64,000 bases of DNA from NCBI GenBank assembly GCA_943735955.1, contig OX030955.1:13419383-13483382 (forward strand). Direction: 5' to 3'. This DNA is from Piscicola geometra (taxonomy: Eukaryota > Annelida > Clitellata > Hirudinida > Piscicolidae). The position numbers and the translations under genes are program-made. Numbering within the stretch: position 1 is the stretch's first letter; every line of letters begins with the position of its first letter. Positions 30,001 through 45,000 of the stretch are shown one piece after another. Under the pieces are notes generated by a model. The model did no database searches. It saw nothing but the letters and a program-made list of their open reading frames with translations, and was not told where the DNA came from.

Positions 30001-33000
30001 GACAACAGTGCCGACTACCTTATCAATGATGACAACAGAATCAACAAGTGTGCCAACTGCTGTATCGACAACAGTGCCGACTACTGTATCAATGATGACA
30101 ACAGAATCAACAAGTGTGCCAACTGCTGTATCGACAACAGTGCCGACTACTGTATTAATGATGACAACAGTATCAACAAGTGTGCCAACTGCTGTATCGA
30201 CAACAGTGCCGACTACCTTATCAAGGATGACAACAGATTCAACAAGTGTGCCAACTGCTGTATCGACAACAGTGCCGACAACTGTATCAATGATGACAAC
30301 AGAATCAACAAGTGTGCCAACTGCTGTATCGACAACAGTGCCGACTACTGTATCAATGATGACAACAGAATCAACAAGTGTGCCAACTGCTGTATCGACA
30401 ACAGTGCCGACTACTGTATCAATGAAGACAACAGAATCAACAAGTGTGCCAACTGCTGTATCGACAACAGTGCCGACTACTGTATCAATGATGACAACAG
30501 AATCAACAAGTGTGCCAACTGCTGAATCGACAACAGTGCCGACTACTGTATCAATGATGACAACAGAATCAACAAGTGTGTCAACTGCTGTATCGACAAC
30601 AGTGCCGACTACTGTATCAATGATGACAACAGAATCAACAAGTGTGCCAACTGTTGTATCGACAACAGTGCCGACTACTGTATCAATGATGACAACAGAA
30701 TCAACAAGTGTGCCAACTGCTGTATCGACAACAGTGCCGACTACTGTATCAATGATGACAACAGAATCAACAAGTGTGCCAACTGCTGTATCGACAACAG
30801 TGCCGACTACTGTATCAATGATGACAACAGAATCAACAAGTGTGCCAACTGTTGTATCGACAACAGTGCCGACTACTGTATCAATGATGACAACAGAATC
30901 AACAAGTGTGCCAACTGCTGTATCGACAACAGTGCCGACTACTGTATCAATGAGGACAACAGAATCAACAAGTGTGCCAACTGCTGTATCGACAACAGTG
31001 CCGACTACTGTATTAATGATGACAACAGAATCAACAAGTGTGCCAACTGCTGTATCGACAACAGTGCCGACTACTGTATTAATGATGACAACAGAATCAA
31101 CAAGTGTGCCAACTGCTGTATCGACAACAGTGCCGACTACTGTATCAATGATGACAACAGAATCAACAAGTGTGCCAACTGCTGTATCGACAACAGTGCC
31201 GACTACTGTATCAATGATGACAACAGAATCAACAAGTGTGCCAACTGCTGTATCGACAACAGTGCCGACAACTGTATTAATGATGACAACAGAATCAACA
31301 AGTGTGCCAACTGCTGTATCGACAACAGTGCCGACTACCTTATCAATGATGACAACAGATTCAACAAGTGTGCTAACTGCTGTATCGACAACAGTGCCGA
31401 CTACTGTATCAATGATGACAACAGAATCAACAAGTGTGCCAACTGCTGTATCGACAACAGTGCCGACTACTGTATCAATGATGACAACAGAATCAACAAG
31501 TGTGCCAACTGCTGTATCGACAACAGTGCCGACTACTGTATCAATGATGACAACAGAATCAACAAGTGTGCCAACTGCTGTATCGACAACAGTGCCGACT
31601 ACTGTATCAATGATGACAACAGAATCAACAAGTGTGCCAACTGCTGTATCGACAACAGTGCCGACTACTGTATCAATGATGACAACAGAATCAACAAGTG
31701 TGCCAACTGCTGTATCGACAACAGTGCCGACTACTGTATCAATGATGACAACAGAATCAACAAGTGTGCCAACTGCTGTATCGACAACAGTGCCGACTAC
31801 TGTATCAATGATGACAACAGAATCAAAAAGTGTGCCAACTGCTGTATCGACAACAGTGCCGACTACTGTATCAATGATGACAACAGAATCAACAAGTGTG
31901 CCAACTGCTGTATCGACAACAGTTCCGACTACTGTATCAATGATGACAACAGAATCAACAAGTGTGCCAACTGCTGTATCGACAAAAGTGCCGACTACTG
32001 TGTTAATGATGACAACAGAATCAACAAGTGTGCCAACTGCTGTATCGACAACAGTGCCGACTACCTTATCAATGATGACAACAGATTCAACAAGTGTGCC
32101 AACTGCTGTATCGACAACAGTGCCGACTACTGTATCAATGATGACAACAGAATCAACAAGTGTGCCAACTGCTGTATCGACAACAGTGCCGACTACTGTA
32201 TCAATGATGACAACAGAATCAACAAGTGTGCCAACTGCTGTATCGACAACAGTGCCGACTACTTTATCAATGATGACAACAGAATCAACAAGTGTGCCAA
32301 CTGTTGTATCGACAACAGTGCCGACTACTGTATCAATGATGACAACAGAATCAACAAGTGTGCCAACTGCTGTATCGACAACAGTGCCGACTACTGTATC
32401 AATGATGACAACAGAATCAACAAGTGTGCCAACTGCTGTATCGACAACAGTGCCGACTACTGTATCAATGATGACAACAGAATCAAAAAGTGTGCCAACT
32501 GCTGTATCGACAACAGTGCCGACTACTGTATCAATGATGACAACAGAATCAACAAGTGTGCCAACTGCTGTATCGACAACAGTGCCGACTACTGTATCAA
32601 TGATGACAACAGAATCAACAAGTGTGCCAACTGCTGTATCGACAACAGTGCCGACTACTGTATCAATGATGACAACAGAATCAACAAGTGTGCCAACTGC
32701 TGTATCGACAACAGTGCCGACTACCTTATCAATGATGACAACAGATTCAACAAGTGTGCCAACTGCTGTATCGACAACAGTGCCGACTACTGTATCAATG
32801 ATGACAACAAAATCAACAAGTGTGCCAACTGCTGTATCGACAACAGTGCCGACTACTGTATCAATGATGACAACAGAATCAACAAGTGTGCCAACTGCTG
32901 TATCGACAACAGTGCCGACTACTGTATCAATGATGACAACAGAATCAACAAGTGTGCCAACTGCTGTATCGACAACAGTGCCGACTACTGTATCAATGAT

Positions 33001-36000
33001 GACAACAGAATCAACAAGTGTGCCAACTGCTGTATCGACAACAGTGCCGACTACTGTATCAATGATGACAACAGAATCAACAAGTGTGCCAACTGCTGTA
33101 TCGACAACAGTGCCGACTACTGTATCAATGATGACAACAGAATCAACAAGTGTGCCAACTGCTGTATCGACAACAGTGCCGACTACTGTATCAATGATGA
33201 CAACAGAATCAACAAGTGTGCCAACTGCTGTATCGACAACAGTGCCGACTACTGTATCAATGATGACAACAGAATCAAAAAGTGTGCCAACTGCTGTATC
33301 GACAACAGTGCCGACTACTGTATCAATGATGACAACAGAATCAACAAGTGTGCCAACTGCTGTATCGACAACAGTTCCGACTACTGTATCAATGATGACA
33401 ACAGAATCAACAAGTGTGCCAACTGCTGTATCGACAAAAGTGCCGACTACTGTGTTAATGATGACAACAGAATCAACAAGTGTGCCAACTGCTGTATCGA
33501 CAACAGTGCCGACTACCTTATCAATGATGACAACAGATTCAACAAGTGTGCCAACTGCTGTATCGACAACAGTGCCGACTACTGTATCAATGATGACAAC
33601 AGAATCAACAAGTGTGCCAACTGCTGTATCGACAACAGTGCCGACTACTGTATCAATGATGACAACAGAATCAACAAGTGTGCCAACTGCTGTATCGACA
33701 ACAGTGCCGACTACTTTATCAATGATGACAACAGAATCAACAAGTGTGCCAACTGTTGTATCGACAACAGTGCCGACTACTGTATCAATGATGACAACAG
33801 AATCAACAAGTGTGCCAACTGCTGTATCGACAACAGTGCCGACTACTGTATCAATGATGACAACAGAATCAACAAGTGTGCCAACTGCTGTATCGACAAC
33901 AGTGCCGACTACTGTATCAATGATGACAACAGAATCAAAAAGTGTGCCAACTGCTGTATCGACAACAGTGCCGACTACTGTATCAATGATGACAACAGAA
34001 TCAACAAGTGTGCCAACTGCTGTATCGACAACAGTGCCGACTACTGTATCAATGATGACAACAGAATCAACAAGTGTGCCAACTGCTGTATCGACAACAG
34101 TGCCGACTACTGTATCAATGATGACAACAGAATCAACAAGTGTGCCAACTGCTGTATCGACAACAGTGCCGACTACCTTATCAATGATGACAACAGATTC
34201 AACAAGTGTGCCAACTGCTGTATCGACAACAGTGCCGACTACTGTATCAATGATGACAACAAAATCAACAAGTGTGCCAACTGCTGTATCGACAACAGTG
34301 CCGACTACTGTATCAATGATGACAACAGAATCAACAAGTGTGCCAACTGCTGTATCGACAACAGTGCCGACTACTGTATCAATGATGACAACAGAATCAA
34401 CAAGTGTGCCAACTGCTGTATCGACAACAGTGCCGACTACTGTATCAATGATGACAACAGAATCAACAAGTGTGCCAACTGCTGTATCGACAACAGTGCC
34501 GACTACTGTATCAATGATGACAACAGAATCAACAAGTGTGCCAACTGCTGTATCGACAACAGTGCCGACTACTGTATCAATGATGACAACAGAATCAACA
34601 AGTGTGCCAACTGCTGTATCGACAACAGTGCCGACTACTGTATCAATGATGACAACAGAATCAAAAAGTGTGCCAACTGCTGTATCGACAACAGTGCCGA
34701 CTACTGTATCAATGATGACAACAGAATCAACAAGTGTGCCAACTGCTGTATCGACAACAGTTCCGACTACTGTATCAATGATGACAACAGAATCAACAAG
34801 TGTGCCAACTGCTGTATCGACAAAAGTGCCGACTACTGTATCAATGATGACAACAGAATCAACAAGTGTGTTAACTGCTGTATCGACAACAGTGCCGACT
34901 ACTGTATTAATGATGACAACAGAATCAACAAGTGTGCCAACTGCTGTATCGACAACATTGCCGACTACTGTATCAATGATGACAACAGAATCAACAAGTG
35001 TCCCAACTGCTTTATCGACAACAGTGCCGACTACTGTATCAATGATGACAACAGAATCAACAAGTGTGCCAACTGCTGTATCGACAACAGTGCCGACTAC
35101 TGTATTAATGATGACAACAGAATCAACAAGTGTGCCAACTGCTGTATTGACAACAGTTCCGACTACTGTATCAATGATGACAACAGAATCAACAAGTGTG
35201 CCAACTGCTGTATCGACAAAAGTGCCGACTACTGTATCAATGATGACAACAGAATCAACAAGTGTGCCAACTGCTGTATCGACAACAGTGCCGACTACTG
35301 TATCAATGATGACAACAGAATCAACAAGTGTGCCAACTGCTGTATCGACAACAGTGCCGACTACTGTATCAATGATGACAACAGAATCAACAAGTGTGCC
35401 AACTGCTGTATCGACAACAGTGCCGACTACTGTATCAATGATGACAACAGAATCAACAAGTGTGCCAACTGCTGTATCGACAACAGTGCCGACTACTGTA
35501 TCAATGATGACAACAGAATCAACAAGTGTGCCAACTGCTGTATCGACAACAGTGCCGACTACTGTATCAATGATGACAACAGAATCAACAAGTGTGCCAA
35601 CTGCTGTATCGACAACAGTGCCGACTACTGTATCAATGATGACAACAGAATCAACAAGTGTGCCAACTGCTGTATCGACAACAGTGCCGACTACTGTATC
35701 AATGATGACAACAGAATCAACAAGTGTGCCAACTGCTGTATCGACAACAGTGCCGACTACTGTATCAATGATGACAACAGAATCAACAAGTGTGCCAACT
35801 GCTGTATCGACAACAGTGCCGACTACTGTATCAATGATGACAACAGAATCAACAAGTGTGCCAACTGCTGTATCGACAACAGTGCCGACTACTGTATCAA
35901 TGATGACAACAGAATCAACAAGTGTGCCAACTTCTGTATCGACAACAGTGCCGACTACTGTATCAATGATGACAACAGAATCAAAAAGTGTGCCAACTGC

Positions 36001-39000
36001 TGTATCGACAACAGTGCCGACTACTGTATCAATGATGACAACAGAATCAACAAGTGTGCCAACTGCTGTAACGACAACAGTGCCGACTACTGTATCAATG
36101 ATGACAACAAAATCAACAAGTGTGCCAACTGCTGTATCGACAACAGTGCCGACTACTGTATCAATGATGACAACAGAATCAACAAGTGTGCCAACTGCTG
36201 TATCGACAACAGTGCCGACAACTGTATCAATGATGACAACAGAATCAACAAGTGTGCCAACTGCTGTATCGACAACAGTTCCGACTACTGTATCAATGAT
36301 GACAACAGAATCAACAAGTGTGCCAACTGCTGTATCGACAAAAGTGCCGACTACTGTATCAATGATGACAACAGAATCAACAAGTGTGTTAACTGCTGTA
36401 TCGACAACAGTGCCGACTACTGTATTAATGATGACAACAGAATCAACAAGTGTGCCAACTGCTGTATCGACAACAGTGCCGACTACTGTATCAATGATGA
36501 CAACAGAATCAACAAGTGTCCCAACTGCTTTATCGACAACAGTGCCGACTACTGTATCAATGATGACAACAGAATCAACAAGTGTGCCAACTGCTGTATC
36601 GACAACAGTGCCGACTACTGTATTAATGATGACAACAGAATCAACAAGTGTGCCAACTGCTGTATCGACAACAGTGCCGACTACCTTATCAATGATGACA
36701 ACAGAATCAACAAGTGTGCCAACTGCTGTATCGACAACAGTGCCGACTACTGTATCAATGATGACAACAGAATCAACAAGTGTGCCAACTGCTGTATCGA
36801 CAACAGTGCCGACTACTGTATTAATGATGACAACAGAATCAACAAGTGTGCCTACTGCTGTATCGACAACAGTGCCGACTACCTTATCAATGATGACAAC
36901 AGATTCAACAAGTGTGCCAACTGCTGTATCGACAACAGTGCCGACTACTGTATCAATGATGACAACAGAATCAACAAGTGTGCCAACTGCTGTATCGACA
37001 ACAGTGCCGACTACTGTATCAATGATGACAACAGAATCAACAAGTGTGCCAACTGCTGTATTGACAACAGTGCCGACTACTGTTTTAATGATGACAACAG
37101 AATCAACAAGTGTGCCAACTGCTGTATCGACAACAGTTCCGACTACTGTATCAATGATGACAACAGAATCAACAAGTGTGCCAACTGCTGTATCGACAAA
37201 AGTGCCGACTACTGTATCAATGATGACAACAGAATCAACAAGTGTGCCAACTGCTGTATCGACAACAGTGCCGACTACTGTATCAATGATGACAACAGAA
37301 TCAACAAGTGTGCCAACTGCTGTATCGACAACAGTGCCGACTACTGTATCAATGATGACAACAGAATCAACAAGTGTGCCAACTGCTGTATCGACAACAG
37401 TGCCGACTACTGTATCAATGATGACAACAGAATCAACAAGTGTGCCAACTGCTGTATCGACAACAGTGCCGACTACTGTATCAATGATGACAACAGAATC
37501 AACAAGTGTGCCAACTGCTGTATCGACAACAGTGCCGACTACTGTATCAATGATGACAACAGAATCAACAAGTGTGCCAACTGCTGTATCGACAACAGTG
37601 CCGACTACTGTATCAATGATGACAACAGAATCAACAAGTGTGCCAACTGCTGTATCGACAACAGTGCCGACTACTGTATCAATGATGACAACAGAATCAA
37701 CAAGTGTGCCAACTGCTGTATCGACAACAGTGCCGACTACTGTATCAATGATGACAACAGAATCAACAAGTGTGCCAACTGCTGTATCGACAACAGTGCC
37801 GACTACTGTATCAATGATGACAACAGAATCAACAAGTGTGCCAACTGCTGTATCGACAACAGTGCCGACTACTGTATCAATGATGACAACAGAATCAACA
37901 AGTGTGCCAACTTCTGTATCGACAACAGTGCCGACTACTGTATCAATGATGACAACAGAATCAAAAAGTGTGCCAACTGCTGTATCGACAACAGTGCCGA
38001 CTACTGTATCAATGATGACAACAAAATCAACAAGTGTGCCAACTGCTGTATCGACAACAGTGCCGACTACTGTATCAATGATGACAACAGAATCAACAAG
38101 TGTGCCAACTGCTGTATCGACAACAGTGCCGACAACTGTATCAATGATGACAACAGAATCAACAAGTGTGCCAACTGCTGTATCGACAACAGTTCCGACT
38201 ACTGTATCAATGATGACAACAGAATCAACAAGTGTGCCAACTGCTGTATCGACAAAAGTGCCGACTACTGTATCAATGATGACAACAGAATCAACAAGTG
38301 TGTTAACTGCTGTATCGACAACAGTGCCGACTACTGTATTAATGATGACAACAGAATCAACAAGTGTGCCAACTGCTGTATCGACAACAGTGCCGACTAC
38401 TGTATCAATGATGACAACAGAATCAACAAGTGTCCCAACTGCTTTATCGACAACAGTGCCGACTACTGTATCAATGATGACAACAGAATCAACAAGTGTG
38501 CCAACTGCTGTATCGACAACAGTGCCGACTACTGTATTAATGATGACAACAGAATCAACAAGTGTGCCAACTGCTGTATCGACAACAGTGCCGACTACCT
38601 TATCAATGATGACAACAGAATCAACAAGTGTGCCAACTGCTGTATCGACAACAGTGCCGACTACTGTATCAATGATGACAACAGAATCAACAACTGTGCC
38701 AACTGCTGTATCGACAACAGTGCCGACTACTGTATTAATGATGACAACAGAATCAACAAGTGTGCCTACTGCTGTATCGACAACAGTGCCGACTACCTTA
38801 TCAATGATGACAACAGAATCAACAAGTGTCCCAACTGCTGTATCGACAACAGTGCCGACTACTGTATCAATGATGACAACAGAATCAACAAGTGTGCCAA
38901 CTGCTGTATCGACAACAGTGCCGACTACTGTATCAATGAAGACAACAGAATCAACAAGTGTGCCAACTGCTGTATCGACAACAGTGCCGACTACTGTATC

Positions 39001-42000
39001 AATGATGACAACAGAATCAACAAGTGTGCCAACTGCTGTATCGACAACAGTGCCGACTACTGTATCAATGATGACAACAGAATCAACAAGTGTCCCAACT
39101 GCTGTATCGACAACAGTGCCGACTACTGTATCAATGATGACAACAGAATCAACAAGTGTGCCAACTGCTGTATCGACAACAGTGCCGACTACTGTATCAA
39201 TGAAGACAACAGAATCAACAAGTGTGCCAACTGCTGTATCGACAACAGTGCCGACTACTGTATCAATGATGACAACAGAATCAACAAGTGTGCCAACTGC
39301 TGAATCGACAACAGTGCCGACTACTGTATCAATGATGACAACAGAATCAACAAGTGTGCCAACTGCTGTATCGACAACAGTGCCGACTACTGTATCAATG
39401 ATGACAACAGAATCAACAAGTGTGCCAACTGCTGTATCGACAACAGTGCCGACTACTGTATCAATGATGACAACAGAATCAACAAGTGTGCCAACTGCTG
39501 TATCGACAACAGTGCCGACTACTGTATCAATGATGACAACAGAATCAACAAGTGTGCCAACTGCTGTATCGACAACAGTGCCGACTACTGTATCAATGAT
39601 GACAACAGAATCAACAAGTGTGCCAACTGCTGTATCGACAACAGTGCCGACTACTGTATCAATGATGACAACCGAATCAACAAGTGTGCCAACTGCTGTA
39701 TCGACAACAGTGCCGACTACTGTATCAATGATGACAACAGAATCAACAAGTGTGCCAACTTCTGTATCGACAACAGTGCCGACTACTGTATCAATGATGA
39801 CAACAGAATCAAAAAGTGTGCCAACTGCTGTATCGACAACAGTGCCGACTACTGTATCAATGATGACAACAGAATCAACAAGTGTGCCAACTGCTGTAAC
39901 GACAACAGTGCCGAATACTGTATCAATGATGACAACAAAATCAACAAGTGTGCCAACTGCTGTATCGACAACAGTGCCGACTACTGTATCAATGATGACA
40001 ACAGAATCAACAAGTGTGCCAACTGCTGTATCGACAACAGTGCCGACAACTGTATCAATGATGACAACAGAATCAACAAGTGTGCCAACTGCTGTATCGA
40101 CAACAGTTCCGACTACTGTATCAATGATGACAACAGAATCAACAAGTGTGCCAACTGCTGTATCGACAAAAGTGCCGACTACTGTATCAATGATGACAAC
40201 AGAATCAACAAGTGTGTTAACTGCTGTATCGACAACAGTGCCGACTACTGTATTAATGATGACAACAGAATTAACAAGTGTGCCAACTGCTGTATCGACA
40301 ACAGTGCCGACTACTGTATCAATGATGACAACAGAATCAACAAGTGTCCCAACTGCTTCATCGACAACAGTGCCGACTACTGTATCAATGATGACAACAG
40401 AATCAACAAGTGTGCCAACTGCTGTATCGACAACAGTGCCGACTACTGTATTAATGATGACAACAGAATCAACAAGTGTGCCAACTGCTGTATCGACAAC
40501 AGTGCCGACTACCTTATCAATGATGACAACAGAATCAACAAGTGTGCCAACTGCTGTATCGACAACAGTGCCGACTACTGTATCAATGATGACAACAGAA
40601 GCAACAAGTGTGCCAACTGCTGTATCGACAACAGTGCCGACTACTGTATTAATGATGACAACAGAATCAACAAGTGTGCCTACTGCTGTATCGACAACAG
40701 TGCCGACTACCTTATCAATGATGACAACAGATTCAACAAGTGTGCCAACTGCTGTATCGACAACAGTGCCGACTACTGTATCAATGATGACAACAGAATC
40801 AACAAGTGTGCCAACTGCTGTATCGACAACAGTGCCGACTACTGTATCAATGATGACAACAGAATCAACAAGTGTCCCAACTGCTGTATCGACAACAGTG
40901 CCGACTACTGTATCAATGATGACAACAGAATCAACAAGTGTGCCAACTGCTGTATCGACAACAGTGCCGACTACTGTATCAATGAAGACAACAGAATCAA
41001 CAAGTGTGCCAACTGCTGTATCGACAACAGTGCCGACTACTGTATCAATGATGACAACAGAATCAACAAGTGTGCCAACTGCTGAATTGACAACAGTGCC
41101 GACTACTGTATCAATGATGACAACAGAATCAACAAGTGTGCCAACTGCTGTATCGACAACAGTGCCGACTACTGTATCAATGATGACAACAGAATCAACA
41201 AGTGTGCCAACTGTTGTATCGACAACAGTGCCGACTACTGTATCAATGATGACAACAGAATCAACAAGTGTGCCAACTGCTGTATCGACAACAGTGCCGA
41301 CTACTGTATCAATGATGACAACAGAATCAACAAGTGTGCCAACTGCTGTATCGACAACAGTGCCGACTACTGTATCAATGATGACAACAGAATCAACAAG
41401 TGTGCCAACTGCTGTATCGACAACAGTGCCGACTACTGTATCAATGATGACAACAGAATCAACAAGTGTGCCAACTGCTGTATCGACAACAGTGCCGACT
41501 ACTGTATCAATGATGACAACAAAATCAACAAGTGTGCCAACTGCTGTATCGACAACAGTGCCGACTACTGTATCAATGATGACAACAGAATCAACAAGTG
41601 TGCCAACTGCTGTATCGACAACAGTGCCGACAACTGTATCAATGATGACAACAGAATCAACAAGTGTGCCAACTGCTGTATCGACAACAGTTCCGACTAC
41701 TGGATCAATGATGACAACAGAATCAACAAGTGTGCCAACTGCTGTATCGACAAAAGTGCCGACTACTGTATCAATGATGACAACAGAATCAACAAGTGTG
41801 TTAACTGCTGTATCGACAACAGTGCCGACTACTGTATTAATGATGACAACAGAATTAACAAGTGTGCCAACTGCTGTATCGACAACAGTGCCGACTACTG
41901 TATCAATGATGACAACAGAATCAACAAGTGTCCCAACTGCTTCATCGACAACAGTGCCGACTACTGTATCAATGATGACAACAGAATCAACAAGTGTGCC

Positions 42001-45000
42001 AACTGCTGTATCGACAACAGTGCCGACTACTGTATTAATGATGACAACAGAATCAACAAGTGTGCCAACTGCTGTATCGACAACAGTGCCGACTACCTTA
42101 TCAATGATGACAACAGAATCAACAAGTGTGCCAACTGCTGTATCGACAACAGTGCCGACTACTGTATCAATGATGACAACAGAATCAACAAGTGTGCCAA
42201 CTGCTGTATCGACAACAGTGCCGACTACTGTATCAATGATGACAACAAAATCAACAAGTGTGCCAACTGCTGTATCGACAACAGTGCCGACTACTGTATC
42301 AATGATGACAACAGAATCAACAAGTGTGCCAACTGCTGTATCGACAACAGTGCCGACAACTGTATCAATGATGACAACAGAATCAACAAGTGTGCCAACT
42401 GCTGTATCGACAACAGTTCCGACTACTGGATCAATGATGACAACAGAATCAACAAGTGTGCCAACTGCTGTATCGACAAAAGTGCCGACTACTGTATCAA
42501 TGATGACAACAGAATCAACAAGTGTGTTAACTGCTGTATCGACAACAGTGCCGACTACTGTATTAATGATGACAACAGAATTAACAAGTGTGCCAACTGC
42601 TGTATCGACAACAGTGCCGACTACTGTATCAATGATGACAACAGAATCAACAAGTGTCCCAACTGCTTCATCGACAACAGTGCCGACTACTGTATCAATG
42701 ATGACAACAGAATCAACAAGTGTGCCAACTGCTGTATCGACAACAGTGCCGACTACTGTATTAATGATGACAACAGAATCAACAAGTGTGCCAACTGCTG
42801 TATCGACAACAGTGCCGACTACCTTATCAATGATGACAACAGAATCAACAAGTGTGCCAACTGCTGTATCGACAACAGTGCCGACTACTGTATCAATGAT
42901 GACAACAGAATCAACAAGTGTGCCAACTGCTGTATCGACAACAGTGCCGACTACTGTATTAATGATGACAACAGAATCAACAAGTGTGCCTACTGCTGTA
43001 TCGACAACAGTGCCGACTACCTTATCAATGATGACAACAGATTCAACAAGTGTGCCAACTGCTGTATCGACAACAGTGCCGACTACTGTATCAATGATGA
43101 CAACAGAATCAACAAGTGTGCCAACTGCTGTATCGACAACAGTGCCGACTACTGTATCAATGATGACAACAGAATCAACAAGTGTCCCAACTGCTGTATC
43201 GACAACAGTGCCGACTACTGTATCAATGATGACAACAGAATCAACAAGTGTGCCAACTGCTGTATCGACAACAGTGCCGACTACTGTATCAATGAAGACA
43301 ACAGAATCAACAAGTGTGCCAACTGCTGTATCGACAACAGTGCCGACTACTGTATCAATGATGACAACAGAATCAACAAGTGTGCCAACTGCTGTATCGA
43401 CAACAGTGCCGACTACTGTATCAATGATGACAACAGAATCAACAAGTGTGCCAACTGCTGTATCGACAACAGTGCCGACTACTGTATCAATGATGACAAC
43501 AAAATCAACAAGTGTGCCAACTGCTGTATCGACAACAGTGCCGACTACTGTATCAATGATGACAACAGAATCAACAAGTGTGCCAACTGCTGTATCGACA
43601 ACAGTGCCGACAACTGTATCAATGATGACAACAGAATCAACAAGTGTGCCAACTGCTGTATCGACAACAGTTCCGACTACTGGATCAATGATGACAACAG
43701 AATCAACAAGTGTGCCAACTGCTGTATCGACAAAAGTGCCGACTACTGTATCAATGATGACAACAGAATCAACAAGTGTGTTAACTGCTGTATCGACAAC
43801 AGTGCCGACTACTGTATTAATGATGACAACAGAATTAACAAGTGTGCCAACTGCTGTATCGACAACAGTGCCGACTACTGTATCAATGATGACAACAGAA
43901 TCAACAAGTGTCCCAACTGCTTCATCGACAACAGTGCCGACTACTGTATCAATGATGACAACAGAATCAACAAGTGTGCCAACTGCTGTATCGACAACAG
44001 TGCCGACTACTGTATTAATGATGACAACAGAATCAACAAGTGTGCCAACTGCTGTATCGACAACAGTGCCGACTACCTTATCAATGATGACAACAGAATC
44101 AACAAGTGTGCCAACTGCTGTATCGACAACAGTGCCGACTACTGTATCAATGATGACAACAGAATCAACAAGTGTCCCAACTGCTTCATCGACAACAGTG
44201 CCGACTACTGTATCAATGATGACAACAGAATCAACAAGTGTGCCAACTGCTGTATCGACAACAGTGCCGACTACTGTATTAATGATGACAACAGAATCAA
44301 CAAGTGTGCCAACTGCTGTATCGACAACAGTGCCGACTACCTTATCAATGATGACAACAGAATCAACAAGTGTGCCAACTGCTGTATCGACAACAGTGCC
44401 GACTACTGTATCAATGATGACAACAGAATCAACAAGTGTGCCAACTGCTGTATCGACAACAGTGCCGACTACTGTATTAATGATGACAACAGAATCAACA
44501 AGTGTGCCTACTGCTGTATCGACAACAGTGCCGACTACCTTATCAATGATGACAACAGATTCAACAAGTGTGCCAACTGCTGTATCGACAACAGTGCCGA
44601 CTACTGTATCAATGATGACAACAGAATCAACAAGTGTGCCAACTGCTGTATTGACAACAGTGCCGACTACTGTATCAATGATGACAACAGAATCAACAAG
44701 TGTCCCAACTGCTGTATCGACAACAGTGCCGACTACTGTATCAATGATGACAACAGAATCAACAAGTGTGCCAACTGCTGTATCGACAACAGTGCCGACT
44801 ACTGTATCAATGAAGACAACAGAATCAACAAGTGTGCCAACTGCTGTATCGACAACAGTGCCGACTACTGTATCAATGATGACAACAGAATCAACAAGTG
44901 TGCCAACTGCTGTATCGACAACAGTGCCGACTACTGTATCAATGATGACAACAGAATCAACAAGTGTGCCAACTGCTGTATCGACAACAGTGCCGACTAC

